The translations under genes and the position numbers were made by a program. From positions 34,596,352 through 34,660,351 of the forward strand of contig CM066728.1 of NCBI GenBank assembly GCA_033961575.1: DNA of 64,000 nt. Direction: 5' to 3'. Below, in pieces: positions 23,299-36,300 of this stretch (positions are counted from its first letter, which is position 1; every line of letters starts with the position of its first letter). The notes beneath the pieces are model-generated. The model saw nothing but the letters and a program-made list of their open reading frames with translations. It was not told the origin of the DNA and did no database searches. Origin of the DNA: Aselliscus stoliczkanus. Its lineage: Eukaryota; Chordata; Mammalia; Chiroptera; Hipposideridae.

Positions 23299-26200
23299 CT
23301 GTGGGAAAAACAAAATAAGCTCAGTAACCGAGTAAGAAATAAAATACTGCCCTTCACCTTTTGTTATAAAGGAATTCATGTACAATGTATTTTTATCTCC
23401 TATACTCTAAATCCAGCCTAAGTAGAACCACCAAGATATTTTCCTTCCCTAAATTCAACCTAATTCCTAATCTGTTATTGCTTATTTCCACACTAACGTT
23501 CAAAATCTTAATTAATCTCCATCTTCTAAGCCCTTAATATTCACTTGTTTTCAAAAATGGGCACACCTTGATTAGACTCCAATATTTATCATCTGAGCCA
23601 ACATAATGGGAGCTTCTTGACAGAGATAAAAATGTAAACATTGCAAAGATTAAAATTACAATATTAAGATTTGTAAGGATTTCAATTCTAGAAAAATAAA
23701 GCTGGAGCTTATCAAATCTTCAGGGAACATATGAACCTAAAGAAAAATCCAAATTTTCAAAACCATAGTACAACAAAGCACCAACTTATCAGGGTTGCCT
23801 CTTTTTCTTTTTTTTTTTCAGGTTGAGCAGGGAACCTGACTAGGAAAATAGGCTTGGCATAAACACCAAGAGTCTGAGGCAGAGGAAAAGTCTCAAATTC
23901 GGTTTCCCAGGACAAGATTTCTTTTATACTTCCTTCTCAAGACAACTCAAAATTGTATATATCCATATCACGCCCAACTAAGCTGGTATAGTGCACCTTC
24001 TTTAATGTTCCTGAACATAGGGTGTTTTAAAGATTGTGTGAAAATATTTCTGAACTTATGTTAATTAAACCATCAGCCTATCATGTCCCGACTACCCAAG
24101 GTGGCCAGAAAAATCCTCTTAAGAGGATTTCTCCCCCCCCCCCCCCGTAACTTATCTATACTAAACTAATGATAGTTCCTACTTCTTCAGAGTTAACCTG
24201 AACTTTCCAAGATAAGGTTAAAGCATCGATTTAAAAAGTACCTTTTACATTGCTTAAATCATAGTAAATAGTAAGTACTCCAAGAAAATATGATTATAAT
24301 GCTTTTTTCTTAAGTTTTTTTATACGAAAACCTTAAATTAGATAGTGAATAAATGCAGATTTACAGCCCAGGGAATTTCATACAATTCAAACTAGCACCC
24401 AAGAAAAAAAAAACAGTCCACTGAACTTCCAACTGGTATCTATTAATATTACCCAAGAATGTTCTATATTCATTGGCATTTTTCAAATCAGACCACACAC
24501 CTACTCTTCATAACTGACAACAGAGAAGTCACAAATGTCATTTTCATAAGTTATCCCTAGCACCGCCTTAAAAACTTGCTCGCCACCTCCAAAACGGGGA
24601 GATGTTCCCCTTCTGAAGTCTGTGCTCCCGGTTCAAATACTCCATGCAGCACACAGAATAAGGTCTCCTCAGTTCTACAATACTTGGCTCTACTCTCCTC
24701 CTAAACCTTAAGCAACTATTTATCTATCATATTTACAATATTCATGCACAGCTCCAATGCTTGCCATTCACAAAGAAATAGCACACTGAAAGAACAAATA
24801 ATTTCATCATTTAAATAACCTCATTTTAGCTAGTTTTAAAGACCCTGACCACATATATGCACTTTCTCTATAGAACCCGAGCAAATCTTGCTGCTGACCT
24901 GTTACAATGTATCATTCACTCCCTCTAAGATCAAGGTTAGTCCAAAACCAAACCAAATCTCACCAGGCAGATATTTTAAAAAAGAAAATGACTTGCCTGT
25001 TTCAAAATTATCCTGAAGTTTTCGTGGATGAAGTTTTTTTTCACATTTCTATAAAAAGAAGAATAAACAAACACAACATGCCACCTCCATGTATTTATTT
25101 CACTTATTATAAATAAAAACATCTTTTATCAAATTTCTCAGAAAATTAAACCAGCATATAATCACAATCCCCATTCCTGCATTGGTATTTTTATTTATTT
25201 TGAGGGCAGTGTCACTGGCCCTCACCTGTGGGACCGAACCGGGGCCGCTGGCTTCCCAAGCCAGTGCTTAACCACAGCACCACTCAGCCGGCCCTTGGTA
25301 TTTTTAATTTTATTTTTTAAGTCTAAAACTTTTTAAGTTTTTTAATACATATACAATGTAGAAACACCAGAAAAAATAAAATTACTCATTACATTTCTCA
25401 ACCCAGAATTACTGTTAACATTTCAGTGTAAAAAAAAAAACAAAAAAAAAAACTAGAAAGCCAGCTTTTCTTCTATGAAGATACATGTGAATTATTTTCA
25501 CATAATAAAATGGAGTTCAATATATACTACTATTCTATAACCTACTTTTTAAATGCAATATACTGTGAACATATTCCTTTTTCAGTAAATACAAATCCAC
25601 CATTTTTTTTAATGACTACATGGTAGCCTAGTGCATAGATTTACAATATTGCATTTAATATTATCTTCTTGGATATTTACATTGTTTTCATTATTAAAAA
25701 GAGTAATGGGGTGAATATTCTTTATTTTTTTTTTTTTTAAGGTTAGGTTTCCTTATTTATTTTTTTTAAGATTTTATTGGGAAATTGGGGAAGGGGAACA
25801 GACAAGTTGCTGTCCTTTTCTTCAGTCTAGTTGCAGAGGACGTTGCTTCACTGGCCCATGTTGGTATTATCATTGAGCTCTTCTCGGGTGAGGCAGATTG
25901 GTCGCCAGCCCCTGCACGGCCATTCACGGCGGCTCTTGGCCGCTCACGCTGGCTGCCGGCCGCTCACTGTAACCTGTGGCAGCCCACTGCAGCAGGTGCT
26001 GCAACTATGCAGACCCCGGGACTCACAGCAGCCCAGCTCCAGGTGGAGCTGTTGTTCACCATCTTAGCTGTAGAGGGCAGTGTCACTGGCCCTCATGGGG
26101 GATCCGCTGGCGTCCCAAGTCAGCTCTTAACCAATGTGCCACCGGCCCTTTAAATTTCTCTTTTAAAGAATCAGGGTGGGAACTGTTTCAGGCTTTCAAT

Positions 26201-29200
26201 ATAACCAAACTACAGTCTAGACAGTTGTATCAATTATTATTATTTTTTTAAAGATTTATTGGGGAATTGGTGGAGGGGAACAGCGTTGGGGAATCAGGGA
26301 AGGGGAACAGACAAGTTGCCGTCTTCTTGTTCTTCAGTTTTAGTTGCGGAGGATGTTGCTTCACTGTTGGTATCGTCATTGCGCTCTTCCCGGATGAGGC
26401 AGATCGGTCGCTGGCCTCTGGATGTCGCTCATCGCAGCTATTGGCAGCTCACGCTTGGCTGCGGGCCGCTCACGCTGGCTGCGGGCCGCTCACTGCAGCC
26501 TATGGCAGCCCACTGCAGCAGGGGCTGCAGCCCACACCATCACCGGGGCTGCAGCCCACACCATCACCAGGGCTCGCACAGCCCAGCTCCAGGTGGAGCT
26601 GTTGTTAGCTGTAGAGGGCAGTGTCACTGGCCCTCATGTGGGATCCGAACCGGGGCCGCTAGCATCCCAAAACCAGCGCTTAACCAATGCGCCACTCGGC
26701 CGGCCCGGTTGTATCAATTATTAATCTTAAATGTTGCCAACACACTCAACAATACTCAACTGGATATCTTTCCATCTTTACTAACTTGACGGGGAAAAGT
26801 GTAATAACAGTGAAGGGCACTCAGTCTAGAGTAAACCAATCTTGAACATGTCTCTCCTAGTGGAATCAACAAGCCCCTAGTTGGGTACAGCACCTAGGGA
26901 ATTCAGGTAAAATATTTTTGCTAAAAACTTAAAATTACTGTTATCACCCAATGTTAAAGAAAAAAAAAAATAGGTGAAGCTAGTACAAAATTCAACATAC
27001 AAACGTCAGGACTCACAGAAAAGATAAGCAAGGAGACCATTAATCATGAATTGCTTTCCGGAGCACAGATTAAAGGAATGGAAGTAAATGCCTTAAAATG
27101 CTCAATAATTTGTCTTTGGGCCTAATCTATAACGATGGCACTGGGTGTGTTTTATTTTTAATTTTCTAAATTCTGTCAACTTGAAGGGAGATACATTGTG
27201 ATTTTCTTCCAAAATTAACTTCATTAAAATAATATAGACTCTATTTAGAAGAACATAGAACAGCAGCCAAGGACGTGCTGTGGAAAGCAGGGCTGAATAT
27301 AGCATTAACATTAATTTCAATAACCACATAAAAAAACTAAGTTTACATGTGCAATTCAATGGTATGCACCTGTAACAGAAAGCAGCCAAACAGATTTTTG
27401 GTGGGTGAACTGCACAATTTCGCTCCATGAAAATCCTGTCAATAAATCAATTCAATGTGCCCTGGCAACACCCTGCCCCACACTTAAAGAACTAAACAGG
27501 GTGAACTGCCTTGTTTTTTTTTGTTGTTTTTTTTTGAGGGCGGTGTCACTGGCCCTCATATGCAGGATCCGAACCGGGGTCGCTGGCTTCCCAAGCCAGC
27601 GCTTAACCACCACGCCACTCGGCCGGCCCGAACTGCCTTTAGTATGAGGGCTGTAACTCTTACCATCAAGGGATTCTGCTGCTTGGCTGGCTGGCTGTGG
27701 ACCCCATTTGTTCTTTTCTTTTGATTAGGTGAGTCTTGATACTGTTTTCTGCCATTTCCCCTCATACTTTGATTCTGTTTTTGCAATAAGAAAAAATAAA
27801 ATGTAAACCTATAGTATAATATAATAGGACAAAAGAATATACCCTTATGAATCTGTTTAGTGGTTGAATCGAAGTTTAGCAAAGCACCCCCCACCCCAAA
27901 TCTTTTGTAAAACATTAGGGAACTACACCATATAGGTATTTTTTCTTATAGAAGATTGTGTTTTATAAAGCAAGGCCCCGAGGAATCTTTCCACATCTCT
28001 TGTCTTATCCCCATTTCTGCTTTTAGTTTTAAATGCATGAGTTAAAAACAATGGAAGGAGGACAGGAACAAGTTTGAAAACCTTATAAGACTGATTATCA
28101 AAGAAAACCTCTCTGTGAGGAAATGCTGAAGCACACTGGCCACAGCTCTCAGAGCAGGAAATACACAGATCAACTGTTACCCTATAATCTACTTTGGATT
28201 ATTAATAAGCATTTTTAAATATTTTCTTAGTAAAGAATATATAAGATGGGTGGTTTTTAAATTTGGGCCATTATCTCTAAATTTATACCTAAAACTTAAA
28301 CATGCAGTAGCTGACATCTTGTTGCTTTAAAATTAGTTAATTTTCTTACAAAAAAAAAAAAAAAAAATTCTAAGTTTTCAACAAAAAAAAAATCATTTAG
28401 GGCCTGCCGAGTGGCGCGTTGGTTAAGCGCTGGCTTGGGACGCCAGCGGCCCCGGTTCGGGTCCCACATGTGAGGGCCAGCGACACTGCCCTCAAAAACA
28501 AAACAAAAAAAATTCTAAGTTTAACTTAAAACACAGGTTTTAAACATTAATGTATCTTTAGAGGTCTAGAAAAGACAGCTCTCCAAGAAGACTGGCTAAA
28601 ACTATGTGAATAAAATAATAACTTTATTATTTAAAAGCATAAAAATACATTTATTTATTTTCCATCTACCCACAGAAGAAAAATAAGCAGTTCCTAAAAT
28701 AGCTTGAAAACAAGAAGTTAAACTAAATGAAGAATAGTAGGGAAATATGGGTTTTTGAAACTCATGATATCACATTTTAATTCAATTCCATTCTGCTCTT
28801 CCTGATATTTATTGTGGTACAATGTACATAAAATTGACCACTTTAACCACTTGTAAGTGTATAATTCAGTAGTTACAATGTTGTACAGCCACCACTAGTA
28901 TCCATCTCCTGAACTTTTTCATCATCCCAAACAGAAACTTTGTACTCATTAAATAATTCCACATCTCTCTCCCCACCCCTGGTAACCTTAAATTAATTTC
29001 TGTCTCTATGAATTACCTTATATAAGAGGAATTATACAATATTCGTCCTTTTGTGTGTAGCTTATTTCACTCACCATGTGTTTAAGGTTCATCCATATGG
29101 CCGTATGTATATGTAACAATTTCATTGCTTTTTAAGGCTGAATAATACTCCATTGTATATATATATTTATCTATTTATCTGCTGACAGACATATGGATTG

Positions 29201-32200
29201 TTTCCACCTTTCGTAAATAAAGCTATTATGAACACATATATAAGTTATGTTTTGAGTCCTTCATGGGCTAGGAGCTAAGACCTCCATTTAGGATCTGTTG
29301 AGTCCCTGCTTTCAATTCTCCTGACTATATTATATATCTACAGAGTGCAATTTCTGCATCATATGGTTTTAACTTTTTCAGGAACCCCAAACTTTTCCAT
29401 GGCAGCTGCACCATGTCACATTCCCACCAGCAATGCGTGAGGGTTCCAATCTGCCTCCACACCCAACACTTGTTATCACCAACACTTGTAACCTTCCATT
29501 TTTTTGTTGTTGTTATACTCATCCTAATATGAAGTGATATCTCATGGTAGGTTTTTTAAAAAGATTTTATTGGGGAATTGGGGAAGGGGAACAGCGTTGA
29601 GGAATCAGGGAAGGGGAACAGACAAGTTGCTGTCCTTTTGTTCTTTAGTCTAGTTGTGGAGGACATTGCTTCATTGGCCTATGTTGGTGTTATCATTGCA
29701 CTCTTCCTGGGTGAGGCAGTCGCTCGGCAGCCTCTGGATGGCTGCTCATGGCAGCTCATGAAAGCTCACACCCACTGCCGGCCAGCCCCACTGCAGCCTA
29801 CGCCATTGCCAGCAACTCACAGCAGCCCAGCTCCAGGTCCAGCTGTTGTTCACCATCTTAGCAGTAGAGGGTACAGTGTCACTGGCCTTCATATGTGGGA
29901 TATGAACCGGGACTGCTGGCATCCCAAGCCAGCTCTTAACCAACGAGCCACTCGGCCAGCCCTAGAATGTTTTTGAACTTAAGTGACCATCAACTTACAA
30001 TAGACTGCTATAAACATAGCTAGGTATATGAAGTGCCTGGTAACCACAAACCAAAAACCTATGAGAGATATACAAGAAATAGAGAGGAATCCAAAGACAA
30101 CACTATAGAAAATCATCAACATACAAGAGAGCAAGAGACTAAGAAAGGAACAGAGAAGAACTACAAAAACAATCAGAAAATAATAAAATGGCAAAAACTA
30201 CATACCTATCAATTACTTTAAATGTAAATGGATGAAATTCTCCAATCAAAAGATGACTGGATGTGGTACGAAGATGTGGTATATATATACAATGGGATAT
30301 TAATCAGCCATAGGAAAAAAAAATGAACTTATCATTTACGACTACATGTTTGGACCTAGAGGGTACTATGCCAAGTAAAATAAGTCAGACTGGGGCTAGC
30401 CGAGTGGCTTGTTGGTTAAGAGTTGCCTTGGGAGCGTGGGCTCTGAGCAGCACGGCTGCCAGTTCAGATCCCACATGGGCCAGTGACACTGTCCTCTATA
30501 GCTAAGATGGTGAACAACGGCTCGATCTAAAGCTGGGCTGCTGTGAGTGGCCAGTGACAAGATAGGCTGCAGTGGGGCTGCAGTGCGCTGCCATAGGCTA
30601 CAGTGAGTGGCCAGCAGCCAGCGTGAGCACCAGCAGCTGCTGTGAACTGCCGTGAGTGGCCGTCCAATGGCCAGAGAGCAACTGCCTCACCCAGGAAGAG
30701 CGCAATGACAATACCAACATGGGCCAGTGAAGCAATGTCCTTCACAACTAGACTAAGAACAAAAGGACAGCAACTTGTCTGCCCACCTTGCCCAATTCTC
30801 CAATGCTGTTCCCTTCCCCCATTTGTCTGTTCCCCTCCAATTCCCCAATAAAATCTTAAAAAAAAAAAAAGTCAGACTCACAAAGACAAATACCATGATT
30901 TCACGTATATGTAGAATCTAAAAAACAGAACAGAAACAAACTCAGAAGTACAGAAAACATTTTGATGGTTGCCAGACTGGGGGTGAGGCAGTTCAGGAGC
31001 TGGGTGAGAAGGGATTAAGAAGGACAAATTGCCAGTTATAAAAACAGTCACGGGGATGTAAAGTACAGCATAGGGAATATAGTCAATAATATTGTAGTTA
31101 CTATGCATGGTGTCAAATAGGTACTAGACTTACCAGGGTGATCACTTCATAAGTTATATAAATATCTAATCACTATGTTGTATACCTGAAACTAATATAA
31201 TATTGTATGTCAATTGTAATTGAAAACTAAGAAATAAAGAGTAGAATGGATAAATACTGGTATAATCAAACACTAGAATACAGTACACTAATGAACCTTT
31301 CATTAACAGCAAATACCCAAGTCAAATGTCAATTCCTATTACTTACTACACTGGATTTATAGCAAAGCTAAAGGTTAAGGAGTCTCACCCCGCTTCACAT
31401 CACAAGTCAGGAACACAGGAGCCTTTGACCAACAATACAGAGCTCTGGGAATGTGAATTTGCAATTCCTCAATTCAGATACATTTCAAAGTCAAATGATC
31501 TAAAGTTATGAAAATCTTTAAATGTGCTATCACTCACCTTTGCTTTTAAAAGGTCAGACATTTCAGAATAATTAGTATATGGCTTTTGCTGCAGTGGTTG
31601 CCTGTGCTTTACCCACTGGTCACCAGGAGAACCGTCTGGAAATAATTGCTGACTGTGGCGGAATTTGGTTCGACTATACCAAGATTTAAAAAAAAATAAA
31701 AAGCAGATCAGAAAATTTTCACTTATAGTTCTTCCAACACCTTGATAGTTTATCTCACAGACTACAAATATTGCTTTGCTATTTATTGTCTATCTCCTTC
31801 TAATACGTGTAAGTTCCATGAGGGCTGGGGCTCTTGCCTGCTTTGTCCACGATCCTCAGCAGGTAGAATAGTATCTGGCATTCACTGTTTCTTGAATTAA
31901 TTCTGTTATGTTTAATCACAAACTTTTCTAAACTATCCACACCATCTCCTCCCTACAAATGATTACTTTTAAAAAATCTGAAGAAAAGAATTCTTCCTAA
32001 ATTTAGTTGAAATAAAACAAATGTAACCGGATTTTCCTCCTTAATAGGAAGACAACTCCTATTCTTAGTAGGATCCTTCAAGTATAGAATTTGACCCTGC
32101 ACAGGTCATTTATAGGCCCCCATCCATGCTGGAAGAGGATATGATAAATTAAGCTAAAGCAAAAAAAAAGGGACCTAAGACAATGGCTGAACAAATTAAA

Positions 32201-33329
32201 GATCCAGTCTCAAATTCTTGTATAAAAAAAGCATGTGACTGTAAGATTGTACTCGTGCAGTGGTTTGTAATCAAGATAAGAAATATCATTCTATGGTACC
32301 ACTTACATGTATAATATAGTCCAGAATCACTTATCCCAAGGGCTGTATTATAGTAAGATTGTTTCTAAATATTTCAGAGTTCTTCCCCTTTACCATTTAA
32401 AAATTACAGTAAAATTACAGCCTCTCTACTCTCTCTTTAGACAAAATTCAGATATTTCCTCCACCCATCATCACAGACATTAGTCATATATTTAAAACAC
32501 ACACTACGCTCCCTAAGAAACCTGGAATTTGGTTAAGAAGTTGGTTTATTATCTCCTTATTCTAATCCCCAAGACCACAAACCCTAACACTAAAAAATAT
32601 GGGAATTACATCACACTATGATAGATGTTCCCAAACATGCAGTCATACAATTTTTTTTCAAATACTCACTATTTCCTAACTTTTCAGTGTCTTTGTTTCT
32701 TTTTAATCCTGGCTGCATTCCTATCACTTTACTTTTTCTATACGGTTTCACTTATGTCTAATGGTATATAATTTGGTGATTATAATCATAATTCTGACAG
32801 AATTGACAAGGCATTTAGCCCAATTTCCTGTCCCTATAAAACCCAACTAAAATAGAATATTCTCTATGTATTTAGAAATATCGACAGATGTGGTTTACTC
32901 TTATACCATTTTTGAAGCTCTAGAAAAACAGAATATCTAAATTAGAGAAAATGTAAAAAAAACTATCTCTGAACCTAATATAGGCAAAGTTCTAGCAAGT
33001 TGATGACAAATATATGCTTATTTAACAAAATTACTTAGCCTGCTCTGTAACTGTGGTTTAGATACTATTAAGTCCCAACCAAGAAAATTTTTTTGTGGTT
33101 CTTATCCATGTAATAGTCACTCTTTATGATACTATAGAAAGAAGGAAGCCCGTCCCACTCTTCATAGTTCTTTTACCTCAGCATCCTTCCTCTCCCCCTA
33201 CACAAAACCAGACCTCAATATATCCTCCATTCAACCATCTTCAGAAACTCAATTTTATCTCTGAAGTGGAATATGGGAGAAATAGCAGTATAAATGTACA
33301 GATTTCTCTTTTCCTCCTCTTCTTTCTTC

Positions 33330-33376
<47 letters not shown>

Positions 33377-36300
33377 AAGAATTGGTACCCTCTTGTGTAC
33401 ACTTTCAAAAAAATGTGCCTGAAGCTCCTTTCCAACTCCAGTTAACCTTTTTCATCTCATCAAAAACTCTTGGAAAAAAAAAGTTTCTACTATCTGACCA
33501 GTAACAAAATAGTACCTATAAAAGGAATCCAACACCTCCACAAACTTTAGAAGCAAAATGCTACTGTATTAAAAACTATTAGAAAGTCAGAATCCTGTGA
33601 ATGTATTATTTTACCTCAATTTTTCCACCGTGGGTTTAGCTGGTGTGCTACTAGCTGAGGAAAATCCATTGTCGCTGTCTGAGGAATCCCCAAATCTTCG
33701 AGAAAGCCAGTCCCTTAATGGTCTATGGAAACATTAAGAATTCACTTTTTTTTTTTTTTTAGCTGACCCATCCTGCCACCTGTTGGCAGCTTAGCGGCAA
33801 CTTAGCTCGGACTGGGCGTCGAACTGCTGTTGCTCAGAGCTCAGCTTGCTCTCTTGAGCGAGCTCTTAACGAACTGAGCAACTCAGCTGGCCCTAAGAAT
33901 TCACTTTTAAAATTGGCTAAAGAGGGCCGGCAGAGCGGCACGGTGGTTAATAGCTGGCTTGGGATGCCAGTGACCCGGGTTCAGATCCCACATATGAGGG
34001 CCAGTGACACTGTCCTCTAAAAAAAAAATAAAAATAAAAAAAATAATAAAATAAAATAAAATAAATAAATGAAATTGGCTAAAGAAACTTACAATCAAAA
34101 TTATGAAGGTTAGTTTTGTATTTCAAGAAATACGAACATACCTGATAAAGGGAATAGCCATAAAAAATTTGTTAGGTGCCAAACCAAGTTTGGATTTTGG
34201 GGTCATATCATTCCTATGGCAGGGCAATTTCTCTATGGAGAACCACTCAATGTTCTGAAACACAAAAAAAACAATCATTTAGTTAATTATTAAGGAGTTT
34301 CTAAAAGCAATTTCCTATTTTATTCAATTGGGCTACTGTCCAGCAACCTGAAAATACTTTCAATTACATACCCGAATTTCTCTTCTGGTTTTTGGATTAA
34401 ATTTTGTATCCTTTGGAATTCCTGGAATGATGTACAAACGAGCAAGCTGGTCATTGATTCGAAGTTCAATGTAATCATCCTTACAAATATAATCTTTGAT
34501 ATCAAAACCAGTTTCTTCAAAGACCTGGAAATAACAAATTTGGATGATGATTTTCAATTTTTTCTGTCAGACCTCCAATTCATTAAAATTTATTTCAAAG
34601 GCAAACATTCAGAAATATGTAGGCAATTAAAGGCATGAAAACATTAGGCAGGAAATCAGAGTACTCCCTGGGCTAGTACTAACTCAGCCTCTACTGAACT
34701 GTTCCACGATGGAAAAACCTCTTTACACATTTAAGCCTAAGTTTCTTCACCTATTTAATGAAGGGACATGTGTGATATTGTGATTTACAAAAAGAAATAT
34801 ATATTTGGTCTTTGTCTCCCCTTTCTAAAACCCTTGGAATTTCCTAAGATCAACAAAGATGACTTTTATTAAGTTAATGAAGTGGCGTTTGCAACATACC
34901 TGAGAAAAATAGGATTAGCTGTCAGGAAAACTAACCAAGTGAGAAGGTGGGAGCCCTCCAGGAAGGGGAGAGGCTAGAGATTGGGCTCAATCGCAAATGG
35001 CCAATGGCTTAAACTACCATGCCTCTGTCATGAAGCCTCCATAAAAACCCAAAAGAACAGAGTTCTGAGAGCTTCCAGGTTGGTGAACACATGGAGATTT
35101 GGGAAGAGTGGTGCTCTAGGAGAAAGCATGGAAGCTCCACGCCCTTTCCCCATCCCTTGCCCTATGCATCTCTTCCATCTCGCTCTTCCTGAGTTATATT
35201 CTTTTCTATAATAATTAACCAGTAATCTGTAAGTAAAATGTTTCTGAGTTCTGTGGGCTGCCCTAGCCAATTAATCAAACTCAGGGGGGAGGGGGGGGCA
35301 CTGGAACTTCTAATCTATAGCCAGCATAATGTCCTCAATGTTGCCAAAAATGGCAGGATTACTTGCCATTGTTTTTTATGGCTGAGTAATATTCCATTGT
35401 GTGTGGAATATTACATATATGCAAAATGATATATATACCGGGGGTGCCCAAAAAATGTATACACATGATTTGTATTCAACATTTGTTATCAGTATATATT
35501 AAATATTACCATTTTAAGTGTTTTTCTTTTCTTAAAATGTGTATACATTTTTTGGACACCCTCTGTATATATCACAACGTCATCTATCAACGAACACTTA
35601 GGTTTTTTTCCTTGTCTCGGCTATTATAAATAATGTTGTTATGAACACTGGGGTGCAGATATCTGTTCAAGGTAATATTTTCACGACCTCTGGATAAATA
35701 CCCAGAAGTGGAATTACCGGATCATAAGGTAGTTCTATTTTTAATTTTCTGAGGAACCTCCATACTGTTTCCACAGTGGCTGCACCAGTTTAGAATCCCA
35801 TCAACCATGTACAAGGGTTTCCTTTTGTCTACATCCTCACCAGCATTTATTATCTCGTCTTTTTGATAACCGCCGTTTTAACAGGCATGAGGTGATATCT
35901 CATTGTGGTTTTGATTTGCATTTCCGTTTTCATGTACTTGTTGATGATTTGTACATCTTTGGAAAAACAGCTAATCAGGTCTTTTGCCAATTTTTTCAAT
36001 TGGATTTGTTTTTGCTAAGCTGTATGAGTTATTTATGTATTTTGGATATTAATCCCTTATATTAAATAGTTTGCAAATATTTTCCCCATTCCATACATTG
36101 ACTTTTTACTTTGTTTCTTTTGCTGTACAGCTTCTTAGTTTGATGTAGTCCCACTTGTTTATTTTTTATTTTGTTGCTTGTGATTTAGGTATCATATTCA
36201 AAAAATCATTGCCAAGATCCAAGTCAAGGAGCTTTTTTCCTATGTTTTCTTCTAGGAGTTTCATGGTCTCAGGTTTACATTCAAGTCTTTAATCCATTTC

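Larger units (their letters stand above)
25049..27663 (-). other. DCP2: DCP2 intron 9
   Basis: GT-AG, 2.6 kb. It holds a short SINE (25194-25294), two adjacent long SINEs (25755-26149, 26240-26707) and a short SINE close to the donor (27513-27629). The remainder, 26710-27500, looks single-copy. Confidence 0.9.
27775..31537 (-). other. DCP2: DCP2 intron 8
   Basis: GT-AG, 3.8 kb. It holds a short SINE (28400-28503), an inverted L1 fragment (28790-29550), a long SINE (29551-29962), and a + strand L1 fragment (29963-31235) split by a long SINE (30392-30868). The stretch 27900-28360 looks single-copy. Confidence 0.9.
33723..34141 (-). other. DCP2: DCP2 intron 6, two SINE insertions
   Basis: GT-AG (donor AG|GTATGT), 419 nt. 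Two SINEs with their TSD copies account for most of it, leaving an ancestral intron of roughly 110 nt, similar to the 117-nt intron 5 next door. Confidence 0.93.

Noticed and set aside
26259..26789. 100-176-codon ORFs in the long SINEs (also near 25785, 29578, 40747, 45173, 57404)
   Set aside because: The same peptides recur in every long SINE copy because the body is GC-rich and young. These SINEs are non-coding.
28790..31235. A single twin-primed (5'-inverted) L1
   Set aside because: The opposite-strand pieces cover the same L1 3' region (both contain the '...attccattgtatata' segment), so they are two separate insertions.
33331..33376. CRISPR-like or other regular array
   Set aside because: It is a simple TATC microsatellite with no spacers. 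No CRISPR-type array occurs in the window.
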